Positions 24,351-33,054 of a stretch of DNA of 64,000 nucleotides are shown piece by piece (position 1 is the stretch's first letter; each line of letters begins with the position of its first letter). Below the pieces are notes generated by a model that did no database searches, had not been told where the DNA came from, and worked only from the letters and a program-made list of their open reading frames with translations. This DNA is from Xanthomonas sp. XNM01 (GTDB lineage Bacteria > Pseudomonadota > Gammaproteobacteria > Xanthomonadales > Xanthomonadaceae): positions 1,116,001 through 1,180,000 of the forward strand of contig NZ_JACVAP010000001.1 in NCBI RefSeq assembly GCF_014851915.1, in the 5' to 3' direction. Both the position numbers and the translations under genes were made by a program.

Positions 24351-24863
24351 TCAGGCGCCGCCGCGACGCTCGTCCTCGCTCCACTGCGCATACGGCCGGG
24401 AGGCCAGTGCGAGGTTGTAATAGCGGGTCTGGTCGGTGACCTCCATCCCGGCCCAGTCGGGCAGGGCGAAGGCTTCGTCGGCGGCATCCAGTTCGATCTC
24501 GGCCACGACCAGGCCGGCGTTGTCGCCGAGGAATTCGTCGACCTCCCACAGGTGGCCCTCGTGCTCGACGTAGTGCCGGCGCTTGTCGACCAGGCCGCCC
24601 ACGGTCAGCGCGAGCAGTGCCCGGGCGTCGTCGACCGGCACCGGGTAGTCGAACTCCTGCCGGGTGTGCCCGGACTCGCGCGACTTGATGTTCAGGAAGG
24701 CCTGGTCGCCTTCGATCCGGACCCGCACCGACGCCTTCTGCCGGATCCCGTCGACCAAGGCCAGGTCGTTGAGGTAGCCCTGCGCCATCGGCTGCACGCG
24801 CCCGGCGGCGTCACGCCAGCCGTCGCCCTTCACCAGGAACTTGCGTTCGATTTCGATGCCCAT
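24351..24863 (-). CDS. CYTH-domain protein, probable triphosphate hydrolase
   Basis: The 170-residue protein opens MGIEIERKFLVKG with the ExExK signature (residues 3-8) of CYTH/triphosphate tunnel enzymes. Further charged strands (VRVRIEGDQAFLNIKSR, RQEFDYPV, KRRHYVEHEGHLWEVDEF, AEIELDAADE) line the tunnel. The family hydrolyses inorganic triphosphate or related compounds using divalent metal. The start ATG at 24863 is chosen because the N-terminal strand must begin there. It stands alone between a DsbA-family gene and fimX, back to back with the latter. Confidence 0.88.
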   Translation of the reverse strand: MGIEIERKFLVKGDGWRDAAGRVQPMAQGYLNDLALVDGIRQKASVRVRIEGDQAFLNIKSRESGHTRQEFDYPVPVDDARALLALTVGGLVDKRRHYVEHEGHLWEVDEFLGDNAGLVVAEIELDAADEAFALPDWAGMEVTDQTRYYNLALASRPYAQWSEDERRGGA

Positions 24864-25044
24864 TGGTCCTGACCCTGCGTGGTGGGCGGCCATGGTAGGG
24901 CGGGGCGCCCGGTCCGAACAGCGCATCCTGCCCGTGCTGCGGACCGGCGCGCACGGCACGTTTCCCGCGTTCCGTCATGGACGCTTCCGGGGCCATCGTG
25001 TATTAAACCGGCTTCCCCCGCGCTTCCCCGTTCGCAGAGCACGC

Positions 25045-27108
25045 ATGCAGAAAGACATCACGATCCGGCTGATGATCGTCGACGACCGCGTCGAGGACGC
25101 CGAGGCCATCGTCAGCGCCCTGCGCAATGGCGGGATCGCGGTCCGGCCGCTGCGGCCACAGTCGCTGGCCGAACTGAGCGAGATGGTGGCGGCCCAGCCG
25201 GTCGACCTGATCCTGGTGTCGCAGTCCCAGCTCACGCCGCTTGCGGAGGTCGGGCAGCGGGTCGATGCCAGCGGCAAGGATGCGCCGCTGCTGGCGTTGC
25301 TGGAGACGCTGGACGATGGCTCGGTGCTGGGCGCGTACGCCGATGGCGCGCGCGCGGTCGCGCTCAAGCGCCGGCCCGAGCACCTGGTCGAAGTGGTCCA
25401 GCGCGAATGGGCGGACCTGGAGGCCCGCCGCGGCCTGCGCCGGCTCGAGGCGCAGCTGCGCGAGACCGAACGCCGTTGCGATGCGCTGATCGCCTCCTCG
25501 CGCGATCCGGTCGCCTACATCCACGAAGGCATGCACATCCGGGCCAACGACGCCTACCTGGAGATGTTCGGCTTCGATTCCTTCGACGACGTCGAGGGCG
25601 TGTCGCTGCTGGACCTGGTCGGTGCCCAGCACGCGGACGGGTTCAAGCAGCTGCTGAAGTCGCTGTCGCGCGGCGAGCCGCCGCCGGCCGAGTACCTGAT
25701 GGAGGCGCGCCACCTCGACGGCAGCACCTTCCCGGCGAAGATGGAGTTCGCCACCGCCAGCTACGAGGGCGAGGCCTGCGTGCAGGTGGTGTTCCGCCGC
25801 CGTGAGGAACTGGATCCGGAGCTGGCGCGCGAGGTCGAGGAACTGCGCCGGCGCGACCAGGTCACCGGGCTGCTGAACCGCCCGACCTTCATGCGCATGC
25901 TGGAGGACGCGGTGGCCCAGGTCGGGCGCGATGGCGGCCAGTACGGCTTCCTGCTGGTCGAGCCGGACCACTACAACCGGCTGCTGCCGGACATCGGGCT
26001 GGATTCGGCCGATGCGCTGGTCGCCGCGCTGGCGGCGCGCCTGCGTGGCAGCGTCGAGGCCGACGTGCAGATCGCCCGCTTCGGCGAGCACAGCTTCGCC
26101 CTGCTGATGGAAGGCGGCCACGCGCGCACCAAGGCGGTGGCCGAGACGCTGCGCGACGGCTTCGCGACGCATCTGTTCGCGGTCGGCGAGCGCTCGGTGA
26201 CGGTGACCGCCAGCATCGGCGGCGTCCAGGTCGGCGAGAAGATCGCCAGCGTCGGCCAGGTCCTGGCCCGGGCCAATTCCTGCCTGCATGCGGCCTCGGA
26301 GCTGGGCGGCAACGCGGTCCAGGTGTTCGACCCCGGCGCGGTCGACCGCGCCGAGGAAGAGCGCGTGCAGCGCTGGGTGTCGCGGATCGAGGAGGCGCTG
26401 GACGGCGACGGCTTCGTGCTGCATTACCAGCCGCTGATCAGCCTGCAGGGCGAACCGGGCGAGCTGTACGAAACCCACCTGCGCATCGACGCCAACGGCG
26501 AGCTGGTGGCCCCGGCCGGCTTCCTCAGCATCGCCGAGGAACACGGCCTGCTGGAGCGGATCGACCACTGGGTCGTGCGGCGTGCGATCGCGCTGCTCGC
26601 CGAGCGTGCCCGCGCCGGCCGCCAGACCCGTCTGCTGGTCCGGGTCAGCCCGGCCTCGTTCGCCGATCCGGCGCTGGCCCAGCTGATCCGGCGCGAGCTG
26701 GCCGCCCACGAGGTGCCGGGCGACCATCTGTGGCTGGAAGCGCCCGAGGCGAAGGTGTTCACCCACCTGCGCCAGGCCCAGCAGTTCGTCGCCGAGGTCG
26801 CGCCGCTGGGGTGCCGCGTGGGCCTGGAGCAGTTCGGTTCCGGCCTGGATTCGTTCCAGCTGCTGACCCACTTCAAGCCGGCCTTCGTCAAGATCGACCC
26901 GACCCTGACCGAGGAACTGGCGCGCTCGGCCGAGGCGCAGGACAAGGTGCGCGAGATCACCGTGCGCGCGCAGCAGGAGGGCATCGCCACGATCGCCACC
27001 GAGGTCGGCGACGCGCAGGCGATGACCCAGCTGTTCAGCGCCGCGGTCGACTACGTCGCCGGCGGATTCGTGGCTCCGGTCGGCGCGGCGATGAACTTCG
27101 AGTTCTGA
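25045..27108 (+). CDS. fimX: FimX-type c-di-GMP receptor (REC-PAS-GGDEF-EAL, both enzyme sites degenerate)
   Basis: The protein has 687 residues. The domains are a receiver-like region (1-125) whose phosphoacceptor position is lost (LILVSQSQL), PAS (145-260), GGDEF (275-420) and EAL (435-685). The GGDEF site reads GEHSF at 347-351 and the EAL site reads ETH at 476-478, so neither cyclase nor phosphodiesterase activity is expected. FimX of Pseudomonas and Xanthomonas has this layout and similar losses; it binds c-di-GMP through the EAL domain and, with a PilZ protein, promotes type IV pilus assembly. No pil genes lie nearby. The start is the ATG at 25045, after a short AT-richer leader. Confidence 0.9.
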   Translation: MQKDITIRLMIVDDRVEDAEAIVSALRNGGIAVRPLRPQSLAELSEMVAAQPVDLILVSQSQLTPLAEVGQRVDASGKDAPLLALLETLDDGSVLGAYADGARAVALKRRPEHLVEVVQREWADLEARRGLRRLEAQLRETERRCDALIASSRDPVAYIHEGMHIRANDAYLEMFGFDSFDDVEGVSLLDLVGAQHADGFKQLLKSLSRGEPPPAEYLMEARHLDGSTFPAKMEFATASYEGEACVQVVFRRREELDPELAREVEELRRRDQVTGLLNRPTFMRMLEDAVAQVGRDGGQYGFLLVEPDHYNRLLPDIGLDSADALVAALAARLRGSVEADVQIARFGEHSFALLMEGGHARTKAVAETLRDGFATHLFAVGERSVTVTASIGGVQVGEKIASVGQVLARANSCLHAASELGGNAVQVFDPGAVDRAEEERVQRWVSRIEEALDGDGFVLHYQPLISLQGEPGELYETHLRIDANGELVAPAGFLSIAEEHGLLERIDHWVVRRAIALLAERARAGRQTRLLVRVSPASFADPALAQLIRRELAAHEVPGDHLWLEAPEAKVFTHLRQAQQFVAEVAPLGCRVGLEQFGSGLDSFQLLTHFKPAFVKIDPTLTEELARSAEAQDKVREITVRAQQEGIATIATEVGDAQAMTQLFSAAVDYVAGGFVAPVGAAMNFEF

Positions 27109-27127
27109 GCGCGGCCGGAGCGCGATC

Positions 27128-28753
27128 ATGCAGGACCTGCCGGCGTTCGAGACCCACCGCGTCGACAACCAGCCGCCGCCGTTCGAACCGCGCGACCTGT
27201 GGCAGGACGACCTCGCGCTGCGCGAGGCGGTGATCGCCGGCGCGGCGCAGGGCTTCGCGCCGCGGCTGGAGGCCTACGGCCGGCTTGCCGGCGATGCGCT
27301 CTACCGGCTCGGATTCGACGCCAACCGCGACCGCCCGCGGCTGCGCAGCCACGACCGGTCCGGCCATCGCATCGACACGGTCGAATTCCATCCGGCCTAT
27401 CACCAGTTGATGCACGCCGCGAAGACGCATGGCGTGGCCGGGCTGAGCTGGCACACGCCCGGCCCGGGCGCGCACGTCGCACGCGCCGCGCTCAGCTACC
27501 TGCATCATCAGGCCGAGGCGGGCACCAGTTGCCCGCTGACCATGACCCATGCCGCGGTGCCCGTGCTGCGGCGCGCACCGGCGCTGCAGGACTGGGCCAC
27601 GCGCGCGGCCGCCCCGCATTACGATCCCGCCGATGTGCCGGCGTCGGCCAAGGCCGGCCTGACCATCGGCATGGGCATGACCGAAAAGCAGGGCGGCTCG
27701 GACGTGCGTGCCAACACCACCGTCGCCACGCCGCACGGCGATGGCCACGCCCTGGTCGGGCACAAGTGGTTCCTGTCGGCGCCGATGTCCGACGGCTTCC
27801 TGGTGCTGGCCCAGGCGGCGGCTGGGCTGTCGTGCTTCCTGATGCCGCGCCTGCTGCCGGACGGCAGCCGCAATGCCTACCGCCTGCTGCGGCTCAAGGA
27901 CAAGCTGGGCGACTGGTCCAACGCCTCGTCCGAGGTCGAGCTGTGTGGTGCGCAGGCCTGGCCGGTCGGCGAGGAGGGGCGCGGCGTGTCCACCATCATC
28001 GAGATGGTGATGCTGACCCGGCTCGACTGCATGCTCGCCGCTGCCGCCGAGGTGCGGATGGCGCTGGCCCAGGCGCTGCATCACGCCCGCCACCGTCGGG
28101 CTTTCGGGCGCCGCCTGGTCGAGCAGCCGCTGATGGCCAACGTGCTGGCCGACCTGGCGCTGGAATCGGAGGCGGCCACGCGGCTGGCGCTGCGCGTGGC
28201 CGCCGCGGTCGATGCCGCGCCTGCCGACCCGCGCGAAGCCGCGCTGGCGCGGGTGGCCACGGCCATCGGCAAGTACTGGCTGTGCCGGCGCGCGCCGGCC
28301 TGCGTCAACGAGGCCCAGGAATGCCTGGGCGGTGCCGGCTACATCGAGGAATCGATCCTGCCGCGGCTGTACCGGCAGGCGCCGCTCAACGGCATCTGGG
28401 AAGGCAGCGGCAACATCCAGTGCCTGGACGTGCTGCGCGCGCTCGAACGCGAGCCTGGGGTGCGCGGAGCCCTGCTCGACAGCATCGCGACCGGTGGCGG
28501 CCGCGACCCGGTGTTCGATGCCACGGTCGCCCGCCTGCCCGCGCAGATCGATGCCGCCGGAGAAGGCGACGCGCGCCGGCTGGTCGAACGGCTTGCGCTG
28601 GCCCTGCAGGCGGCGGTGCTGCTGGCCCACGACAGCCCGCTGGCGCCCGCGTTCGTGCGCAGCCGGCTGGGCGGCGAGCACAGCTGGGCGCTGGGAACGC
28701 TGCCCGGCGGGATCGACACCGCCAGCGTGCTGGCCCGCGCGCTGCCGGCCTGA
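27128..28753 (+). CDS. aidB: AidB-like acyl-CoA dehydrogenase
   Basis: The protein has 541 residues and starts 19 bp after fimX. Its N-terminal part (THRVDNQPPPFEP) and overall length match AidB, longer than typical acyl-CoA dehydrogenases. FAD-binding blocks include GMGMTEKQGGSDVRANTT, NASSEVELCGAQAWPVG and ECLGGAGYIEES, and near the end of the catalytic part PLNGIWEGSGNIQCLDVLRAL. In E. coli AidB is induced by alkylating agents and binds DNA, with weak isovaleryl-CoA dehydrogenase activity. Whether this copy is part of an alkylation response here is unknown, since no ada gene is close. Confidence 0.9.
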   Translation: MQDLPAFETHRVDNQPPPFEPRDLWQDDLALREAVIAGAAQGFAPRLEAYGRLAGDALYRLGFDANRDRPRLRSHDRSGHRIDTVEFHPAYHQLMHAAKTHGVAGLSWHTPGPGAHVARAALSYLHHQAEAGTSCPLTMTHAAVPVLRRAPALQDWATRAAAPHYDPADVPASAKAGLTIGMGMTEKQGGSDVRANTTVATPHGDGHALVGHKWFLSAPMSDGFLVLAQAAAGLSCFLMPRLLPDGSRNAYRLLRLKDKLGDWSNASSEVELCGAQAWPVGEEGRGVSTIIEMVMLTRLDCMLAAAAEVRMALAQALHHARHRRAFGRRLVEQPLMANVLADLALESEAATRLALRVAAAVDAAPADPREAALARVATAIGKYWLCRRAPACVNEAQECLGGAGYIEESILPRLYRQAPLNGIWEGSGNIQCLDVLRALEREPGVRGALLDSIATGGGRDPVFDATVARLPAQIDAAGEGDARRLVERLALALQAAVLLAHDSPLAPAFVRSRLGGEHSWALGTLPGGIDTASVLARALPA

Positions 28754-28757
28754 GCCG

Positions 28758-29213
28758 ATGACGCCGGACGCCAGCGCTGCGCCCTGGCCGCCGGCCCTGC
28801 TGGATCCGGCGCAGCGTGCCGATCTGGTGGTCGTGCACAAGCGCGATCGCCGCCTGCTGCTGCTGCGCGAGGGCCGGGTGCTGGCCAGCCATCCGATCGC
28901 GCTGGGCCCATCGCCACTGGGCCACAAGCAGCGCGAAGGCGATGGCCGCACGCCCGAGGGGCACTACAGGATCGCGCTGCGCAACCCGCGCAGCCGCTAT
29001 CACCTGTCGTTGCGGATCTCCTATCCGGCGGCCGACGACCTGGCCCGGGCGCAGGCGGCAGGTGTGGCGCCGGGCGGCGACATCATGATCCACGGCAATC
29101 CGCAGTGCCGCACCGGCGACTGGACCGAAGGTTGCGTGGCCGTGTCGGACGCCGACATGGAGGCGATCTGGCAGCGGGTCGACGTCGGTACGCGCGTGCA
29201 CCTGCTGCCCTGA
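28758..29213 (+). CDS. L,D-transpeptidase (YkuD) domain protein without signal peptide
   Basis: The 151-residue protein starts 4 bp after aidB, which indicates one transcript. The YkuD catalytic motif is complete: His112 in MIHGNP and Cys126 in EGCVAVSD. Residues 23-50 form the first strands (DLVVVHKRDRRLLLL). Such domains cross-link peptidoglycan or attach lipoproteins in the periplasm, yet the visible N-terminus (MTPDASAAPWPPALL) is not a signal peptide, and any earlier start would lie inside aidB. It is either exported another way, cytoplasmic with another role, or mis-started. Closest in layout to short YafK-like proteins. Confidence 0.82.
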   Translation: MTPDASAAPWPPALLDPAQRADLVVVHKRDRRLLLLREGRVLASHPIALGPSPLGHKQREGDGRTPEGHYRIALRNPRSRYHLSLRISYPAADDLARAQAAGVAPGGDIMIHGNPQCRTGDWTEGCVAVSDADMEAIWQRVDVGTRVHLLP

Positions 29214-29524
29214 GCGGTGCGCACGGGCGGTCGGCCTCGCCGCGGCCGGTCGCGTCCGCCATGGACGGCGCGGTGTCCGGTGTCTCCGGTCGCGGTCTGC
29301 GTTCGCGCCGTCTTGGTCACCAGCCCCATGTCGCCACCGCGCGCCGCAGCGCCGGGCAGCGGCCCGGAGTGCGTGCATGAGCCGCAATGGCCGCCTGCCG
29401 CATCACACCGGGCCGCGCGCCATCCCCGCGCGCGGCCTGCGCCGCTGCCATGGTCATCCACGCGCAGGCCGCGTTCCGCCAGAGGCTGACTCCAGCGCCG
29501 GGTTCGCGCCTGCGATCGGCCGGT
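29214..29524. other. 310-bp convergent intergenic region
   Basis: This lies between the ends of a rightward and a leftward gene. I see no frame with a ribosome site, no tRNA and no hairpin with a T-run. Several CGCGGC-rich short palindromes are present but not distinctive at this base composition. Confidence 0.4.
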
Positions 29525-31291
29525 TCAGTCCAGGAACTGCAGCCGCGCCAGTTCCGCGTACAGGCCGTCCTGCGCCAGCAGCTGTTCGTGCGTGCCCTCG
29601 GCCACGATCCGGCCGCGGTCCATCACCACGATCCGGTCGGCCTTGAGCACGGTCGCCAGCCGGTGCGCGACCACCAGCGTGGTCCGGCCCTGCATCAGGT
29701 TGGCCAGCGCGTGCTGCACGGCCCGTTCGCTCTGCGCGTCCAGTGCGCTGGTGGCCTCGTCCAGCAGCAGCACCGGCGCGTCCTTGAGCAGGGCGCGGGC
29801 GATCGCCACGCGCTGCTGCTGGCCGCCGGACAGGCGCGTGCCGCGCTCGCCCAGTTCGCTGGCGTAGCCGCCGGGCAGGGCGCGGATGAACTCGTCGGCC
29901 TCGGCGGCGCGGGCGGCGGCCTCGACCTGCGCGTCGTCGGCCTCGAGCCGGCCGTAGCGGATGTTGTCGCGCGCGCTGGCGGCGAACAGGGTCGGCTGCT
30001 GCGGCACCAGCGCGATGCGCTCGCGCAGCGCGGCCGGGTCCAGTTCGCGCAGGTCGACGCCGTCGATCCGCACCGCGCCGGACTGCGGGTCGTGGAAGCG
30101 CAGCAGCATCGACAGCACCGTGCTCTTGCCGGCGCCGGACGGACCGACCAGGGCGACGGTCTCGCCCGGGCGTACGTCCAGGTCGAAGCCGTCCAGCGCC
30201 GGGGCATCCTCGCGCCCGGCGTAATGGAAGGACACCTGCTCGAAGCGGATCGCGCCGCGCAGCGGCTGCGGCAGGGGTCTGGGCTGGGCCGGCGCCGCCA
30301 CCTGCGGCTGTTCCTGCAGCAGTTCGCTGATCCGGCCCATGCCGCCGGCGGCGCGCTGCAGCTCGTTCCAGACCTCGGCCAGCGCACCGACCGAACCGCC
30401 GCCGATCAGCGCGTACAGCACGAACTGGCCGAGCGTGCCGGCGCTCATGTTGCCTTCGATCACCTCGTGCGCGCCCGACCACAGCACCAGCACGATCGCG
30501 CCGAACACCAGCACGATGGCCGCGGCGGTCACCGCGGCCTGGGCGCCGATCCGGCGCCGGGCGGTATCGACCGCGACCTGCAGCGCGGCGCCGAAGCGGC
30601 CGCGCTCGTAGGGTTCGCGCGCGTGCGCCTGCACCGTGCGCACCGCGCCCAGCGTTTCTGCGGCCAGCGCGTTGGCATCGGCGACGCGGTCCTGGCTGGC
30701 GCGCGAGGCCTTTTCCAGGCGGCGCGCGCCGAGCACGATCGGCAGCACCGACAGCGGGATGCCGATCAGCGAATACGCGGCCAGGTGCGGGCTGGTGACG
30801 AACAGCATCACCAGGCTGCCGATCACGGTGACGGTGCTGCGCAGCGCCACCGACATCGTCGTGCCGATCACGCTGCGCAGCAGCTCGCTGTCGGCCGACA
30901 GGCGCGAGACCAGTTCACCGCTGCGGCTGCGGTCGTGGAAGCCCGGATCCAGCCCGATCAGGTGCGCGTACAGCCGGTCGCGCAGGTCGGCCACGACCTT
31001 CTCGCCCAGCAGCGACACGAAGAAGAAGCGTGCGGCAGTGGCGACCGCCAGCACCACCGCCACCGCGAACAGCAGGCCGAAGGCCAGGTTGATCTGGCCG
31101 CCGCCGGTGAAGCCGCGGTCGATCATGTAGCGCACCGCCACCGGCAGGCTCAGCGTGGCGCTCGAGGACAGCGCCAGCGCGCCCAGCCAGGCCACGAACA
31201 GCCCGCGATGGCGGCGCACGAACGGCCACAGCGTGTTCAGGCTGCCGAGCTTGCGCATGCGGCCTCGACGGTCGGGAGAGGAATCGGTCAT
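29525..31291 (-). CDS. ABC exporter, fused permease and ATPase
   Basis: The 588-residue half transporter has residues 20-310 forming six membrane helices of the ABC type 1 exporter fold (LWPFVRRHRGLFVAWLGALAL and following). Residues 340-580 are the ATPase: Walker A GPSGAGKST, signature LSGGQQQRVAIARALL, Walker B VLLLDEATSALD and switch VVAHRL. It would act as a homodimer in the inner membrane. The sequence type (MsbA/LmrA-like, lipid A export-related or drug efflux) cannot be separated by eye. The start ATG overlaps the stop of yigZ (ATGA), so the two are co-translated. Confidence 0.92.
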   Translation of the reverse strand: MTDSSPDRRGRMRKLGSLNTLWPFVRRHRGLFVAWLGALALSSSATLSLPVAVRYMIDRGFTGGGQINLAFGLLFAVAVVLAVATAARFFFVSLLGEKVVADLRDRLYAHLIGLDPGFHDRSRSGELVSRLSADSELLRSVIGTTMSVALRSTVTVIGSLVMLFVTSPHLAAYSLIGIPLSVLPIVLGARRLEKASRASQDRVADANALAAETLGAVRTVQAHAREPYERGRFGAALQVAVDTARRRIGAQAAVTAAAIVLVFGAIVLVLWSGAHEVIEGNMSAGTLGQFVLYALIGGGSVGALAEVWNELQRAAGGMGRISELLQEQPQVAAPAQPRPLPQPLRGAIRFEQVSFHYAGREDAPALDGFDLDVRPGETVALVGPSGAGKSTVLSMLLRFHDPQSGAVRIDGVDLRELDPAALRERIALVPQQPTLFAASARDNIRYGRLEADDAQVEAAARAAEADEFIRALPGGYASELGERGTRLSGGQQQRVAIARALLKDAPVLLLDEATSALDAQSERAVQHALANLMQGRTTLVVAHRLATVLKADRIVVMDRGRIVAEGTHEQLLAQDGLYAELARLQFLD

Positions 31292-31896
31292 TGCGTGGAT
31301 GTCTCGTGGCGCGCTTCGTCGTCGAAGCGGATGCGGTTGCGGGTAGCGTCGCGCAGGCGGGTCTTCAGCGCGTCGAGCCGGTCGGCGGGCAGGCTGAGCG
31401 TGAGCACGGCGCCATCGGCGTCGAAGCGCTCGTCGGTCATGCTTGCCTCATGCGCGGCCAGTGCCGTGTGGATGGTGCCGAGTGCATCGAACGGCCCGGC
31501 GACGGTCAGCGTCGCCATCGTCACCAGGGGCCGCCGCTCGGCGGTGCGCAGGCATTCGGCGGCGCTGCCGCCGTAGGCGCGGACCAGGCCGCCGGCGCCC
31601 AGTTTGATGCCGCCGTACCAGCGGGTCACGACGACCGCGACCCGGTCGTAGCCCTGGCCGTCGATCGCGGCCAGGATCGGCCGCCCGGCGGTGCCGGCGG
31701 GCTCGCCGTCGTCGCTGGAGCGGTACTCGCCGCCGATCCGGTAGGCCCAGCAGTTGTGGGTGGCGGCCGGGTCGGACACGGCACCGAAGAACGCCAGCGC
31801 CGCCTCCGCGCTCTCGACCGGTGCGGCCTGGGCGATGAAGCGGCTGTGCTTGACCTCGAGGGCATGCGTGGCCGGGGCGGCGAGGGTGTCGGTCAT
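31288..31896 (-). CDS. yigZ: YigZ/IMPACT family protein
   Basis: The protein has 202 residues. The N-terminal UPF0029 domain carries EVKHSRFIAQAAPV, ATHNCWAYRIG, SSDDGEPAGTAGRPIL and VVVTRWYGGIKLGAGGLVRAYG. A C-terminal DUF1949-like ferredoxin-fold domain covers residues 140-195. The eukaryotic relative IMPACT modulates translation control through GCN1; the bacterial role is not established. Its stop overlaps the start of the ABC exporter gene. Confidence 0.92.
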   Translation of the reverse strand: MTDTLAAPATHALEVKHSRFIAQAAPVESAEAALAFFGAVSDPAATHNCWAYRIGGEYRSSDDGEPAGTAGRPILAAIDGQGYDRVAVVVTRWYGGIKLGAGGLVRAYGGSAAECLRTAERRPLVTMATLTVAGPFDALGTIHTALAAHEASMTDERFDADGAVLTLSLPADRLDALKTRLRDATRNRIRFDDEARHETSTQ

Positions 31897-31950
31897 CGCC
31901 GCGATTTTAGGTCATCCGGGCCGACGGCCGCGGCTGACCGAATGTCCAAG

Positions 31951-31976
31951 CGGCGTCGCCGTGCAACGCGACGCCG
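31951..31976 (-). terminator. Hairpin after the sigma/anti-sigma operon
   Basis: CGGCGTCGC (31951-31959) and GCGACGCCG (31968-31976) form a 9-bp stem with an 8-base loop, 20 bp after the anti-sigma stop. No T-run is seen. Confidence 0.5.
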
Positions 31977-31995
31977 TCACGCCGCCTGTCGAGGT

Positions 31996-33054
31996 TCAGC
32001 GCAGCGCCCGCAGATCCTCCGGCAGCGGGTGCCCGGGATGGGCGTCGACGAAGCGGGCGAGGCTGGCGCGTGCGCCGTCCAGATCGCCGCGGTCGCGCTG
32101 CTGCCGGATGCGTTCCAGCCAGCCGGCGATGTCCGCCGGATCGTGTGCATCGCGGGAGGGCGCCGGCCGTGCCTGGGCCTTGTCCGCCGCTGCCTGCTCC
32201 TGCGTGCGCAACGCCGCTGGCGCGTCCGCGGCGACGACCGGCGCTGCCGGCGGCGGTGCCGGGAGTGCCGTCCCGGTGACGATGACCTCACCGGTGGTCT
32301 CCGGGCGCAGGCGCATGGCTGCGGGTGCGGCCGCCGGCGCTGCCACGGCGGCCTCGGGCCGTGCTTCCGCCGCCCGCATGCCTGCACGACGCGCGGCGGC
32401 CGGCGCCGCATCCTGCATGCGCTGTTCCGCGGCTGGTGCAGGTGTCGCCGCAGGCGGGGGTGCGGGAAGCGTGTCCACGAAGGCGGGTTCGCTCGCGGCG
32501 TCGGATGTGGCCGGCGGTGCCGGCGCCGGCCGCGCGATGCCGGTTCCGGTCGCGGTCGACGGCGCGGAGCGGGCAGCCGCTGGCGGCGCAGGGCGGGCGG
32601 CAGTGGCCGGTGGTTCGGGAGCGGTTGCCGCATCGCTGCGCAGCGCCGGCGCGGCCTGCGGCGCGGCTGGCGCCTCCTGCATCGCCGTGTCGGCCGGGCG
32701 TGCCGCCTCTTCGGCGTGTCCGGCGATCATCCCGGTCTGCGTTCGCGGCGGTTCGCGCAGCTGCCAGGCCACGCCGACCGCCAGGGTGAGCGAGGCGGCC
32801 AGACCCAGCGGAGCCGCCCAGCGTCGCCGCGGCCTCGTGCGGGCGGCATCGCCGCGACGCCGCACCGTGTCGGTGCCGGGCAGGTCGGCATGGACCTGAG
32901 CCGCTCCGGCTCCAGGTCCGGCGACGGCGCCGCGGGCCTGGGCCAGGATCCGCGCGTCCAGCGCCGCCGATGGCATCGCATCGTCCAGCGCCGCGTCGAG
33001 GTGGTCGGCCAGGGCGCGTTCTTCGGGTGTCAGGGGGTGTCTGGGGGCGTTCAT
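31996..33054 (-). CDS. Putative anti-sigma factor with long Pro/Ala-rich periplasmic region
   Basis: The 352-residue protein starts at an ATG overlapping the stop of the ECF sigma gene (ATGA), the usual place for its anti-sigma factor. Residues 1-79 are cytoplasmic, with LTPEERALADHLDAALDD near the start, and residues 80-99 form one membrane helix. Residues 105-300 are a low-complexity Pro/Ala-rich periplasmic stretch, and the last 45 residues are helical (WLERIRQQRDRGDLDGARAS), resembling a short TPR-like end. No zinc-binding HxxxCxxC motif is present. At 255-261 the linker reads GEVIVTG, similar to a TonB box. The anti-sigma role is inferred from position and topology. Confidence 0.7.
   Translation of the reverse strand: MNAPRHPLTPEERALADHLDAALDDAMPSAALDARILAQARGAVAGPGAGAAQVHADLPGTDTVRRRGDAARTRPRRRWAAPLGLAASLTLAVGVAWQLREPPRTQTGMIAGHAEEAARPADTAMQEAPAAPQAAPALRSDAATAPEPPATAARPAPPAAARSAPSTATGTGIARPAPAPPATSDAASEPAFVDTLPAPPPAATPAPAAEQRMQDAAPAAARRAGMRAAEARPEAAVAAPAAAPAAMRLRPETTGEVIVTGTALPAPPPAAPVVAADAPAALRTQEQAAADKAQARPAPSRDAHDPADIAGWLERIRQQRDRGDLDGARASLARFVDAHPGHPLPEDLRALR

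Noticed and set aside
25045-27108. Reading FimX as an active diguanylate cyclase/phosphodiesterase
   Set aside because: GGDEF reads GEHSF and EAL reads ETH, so both catalytic sites have lost essential residues.
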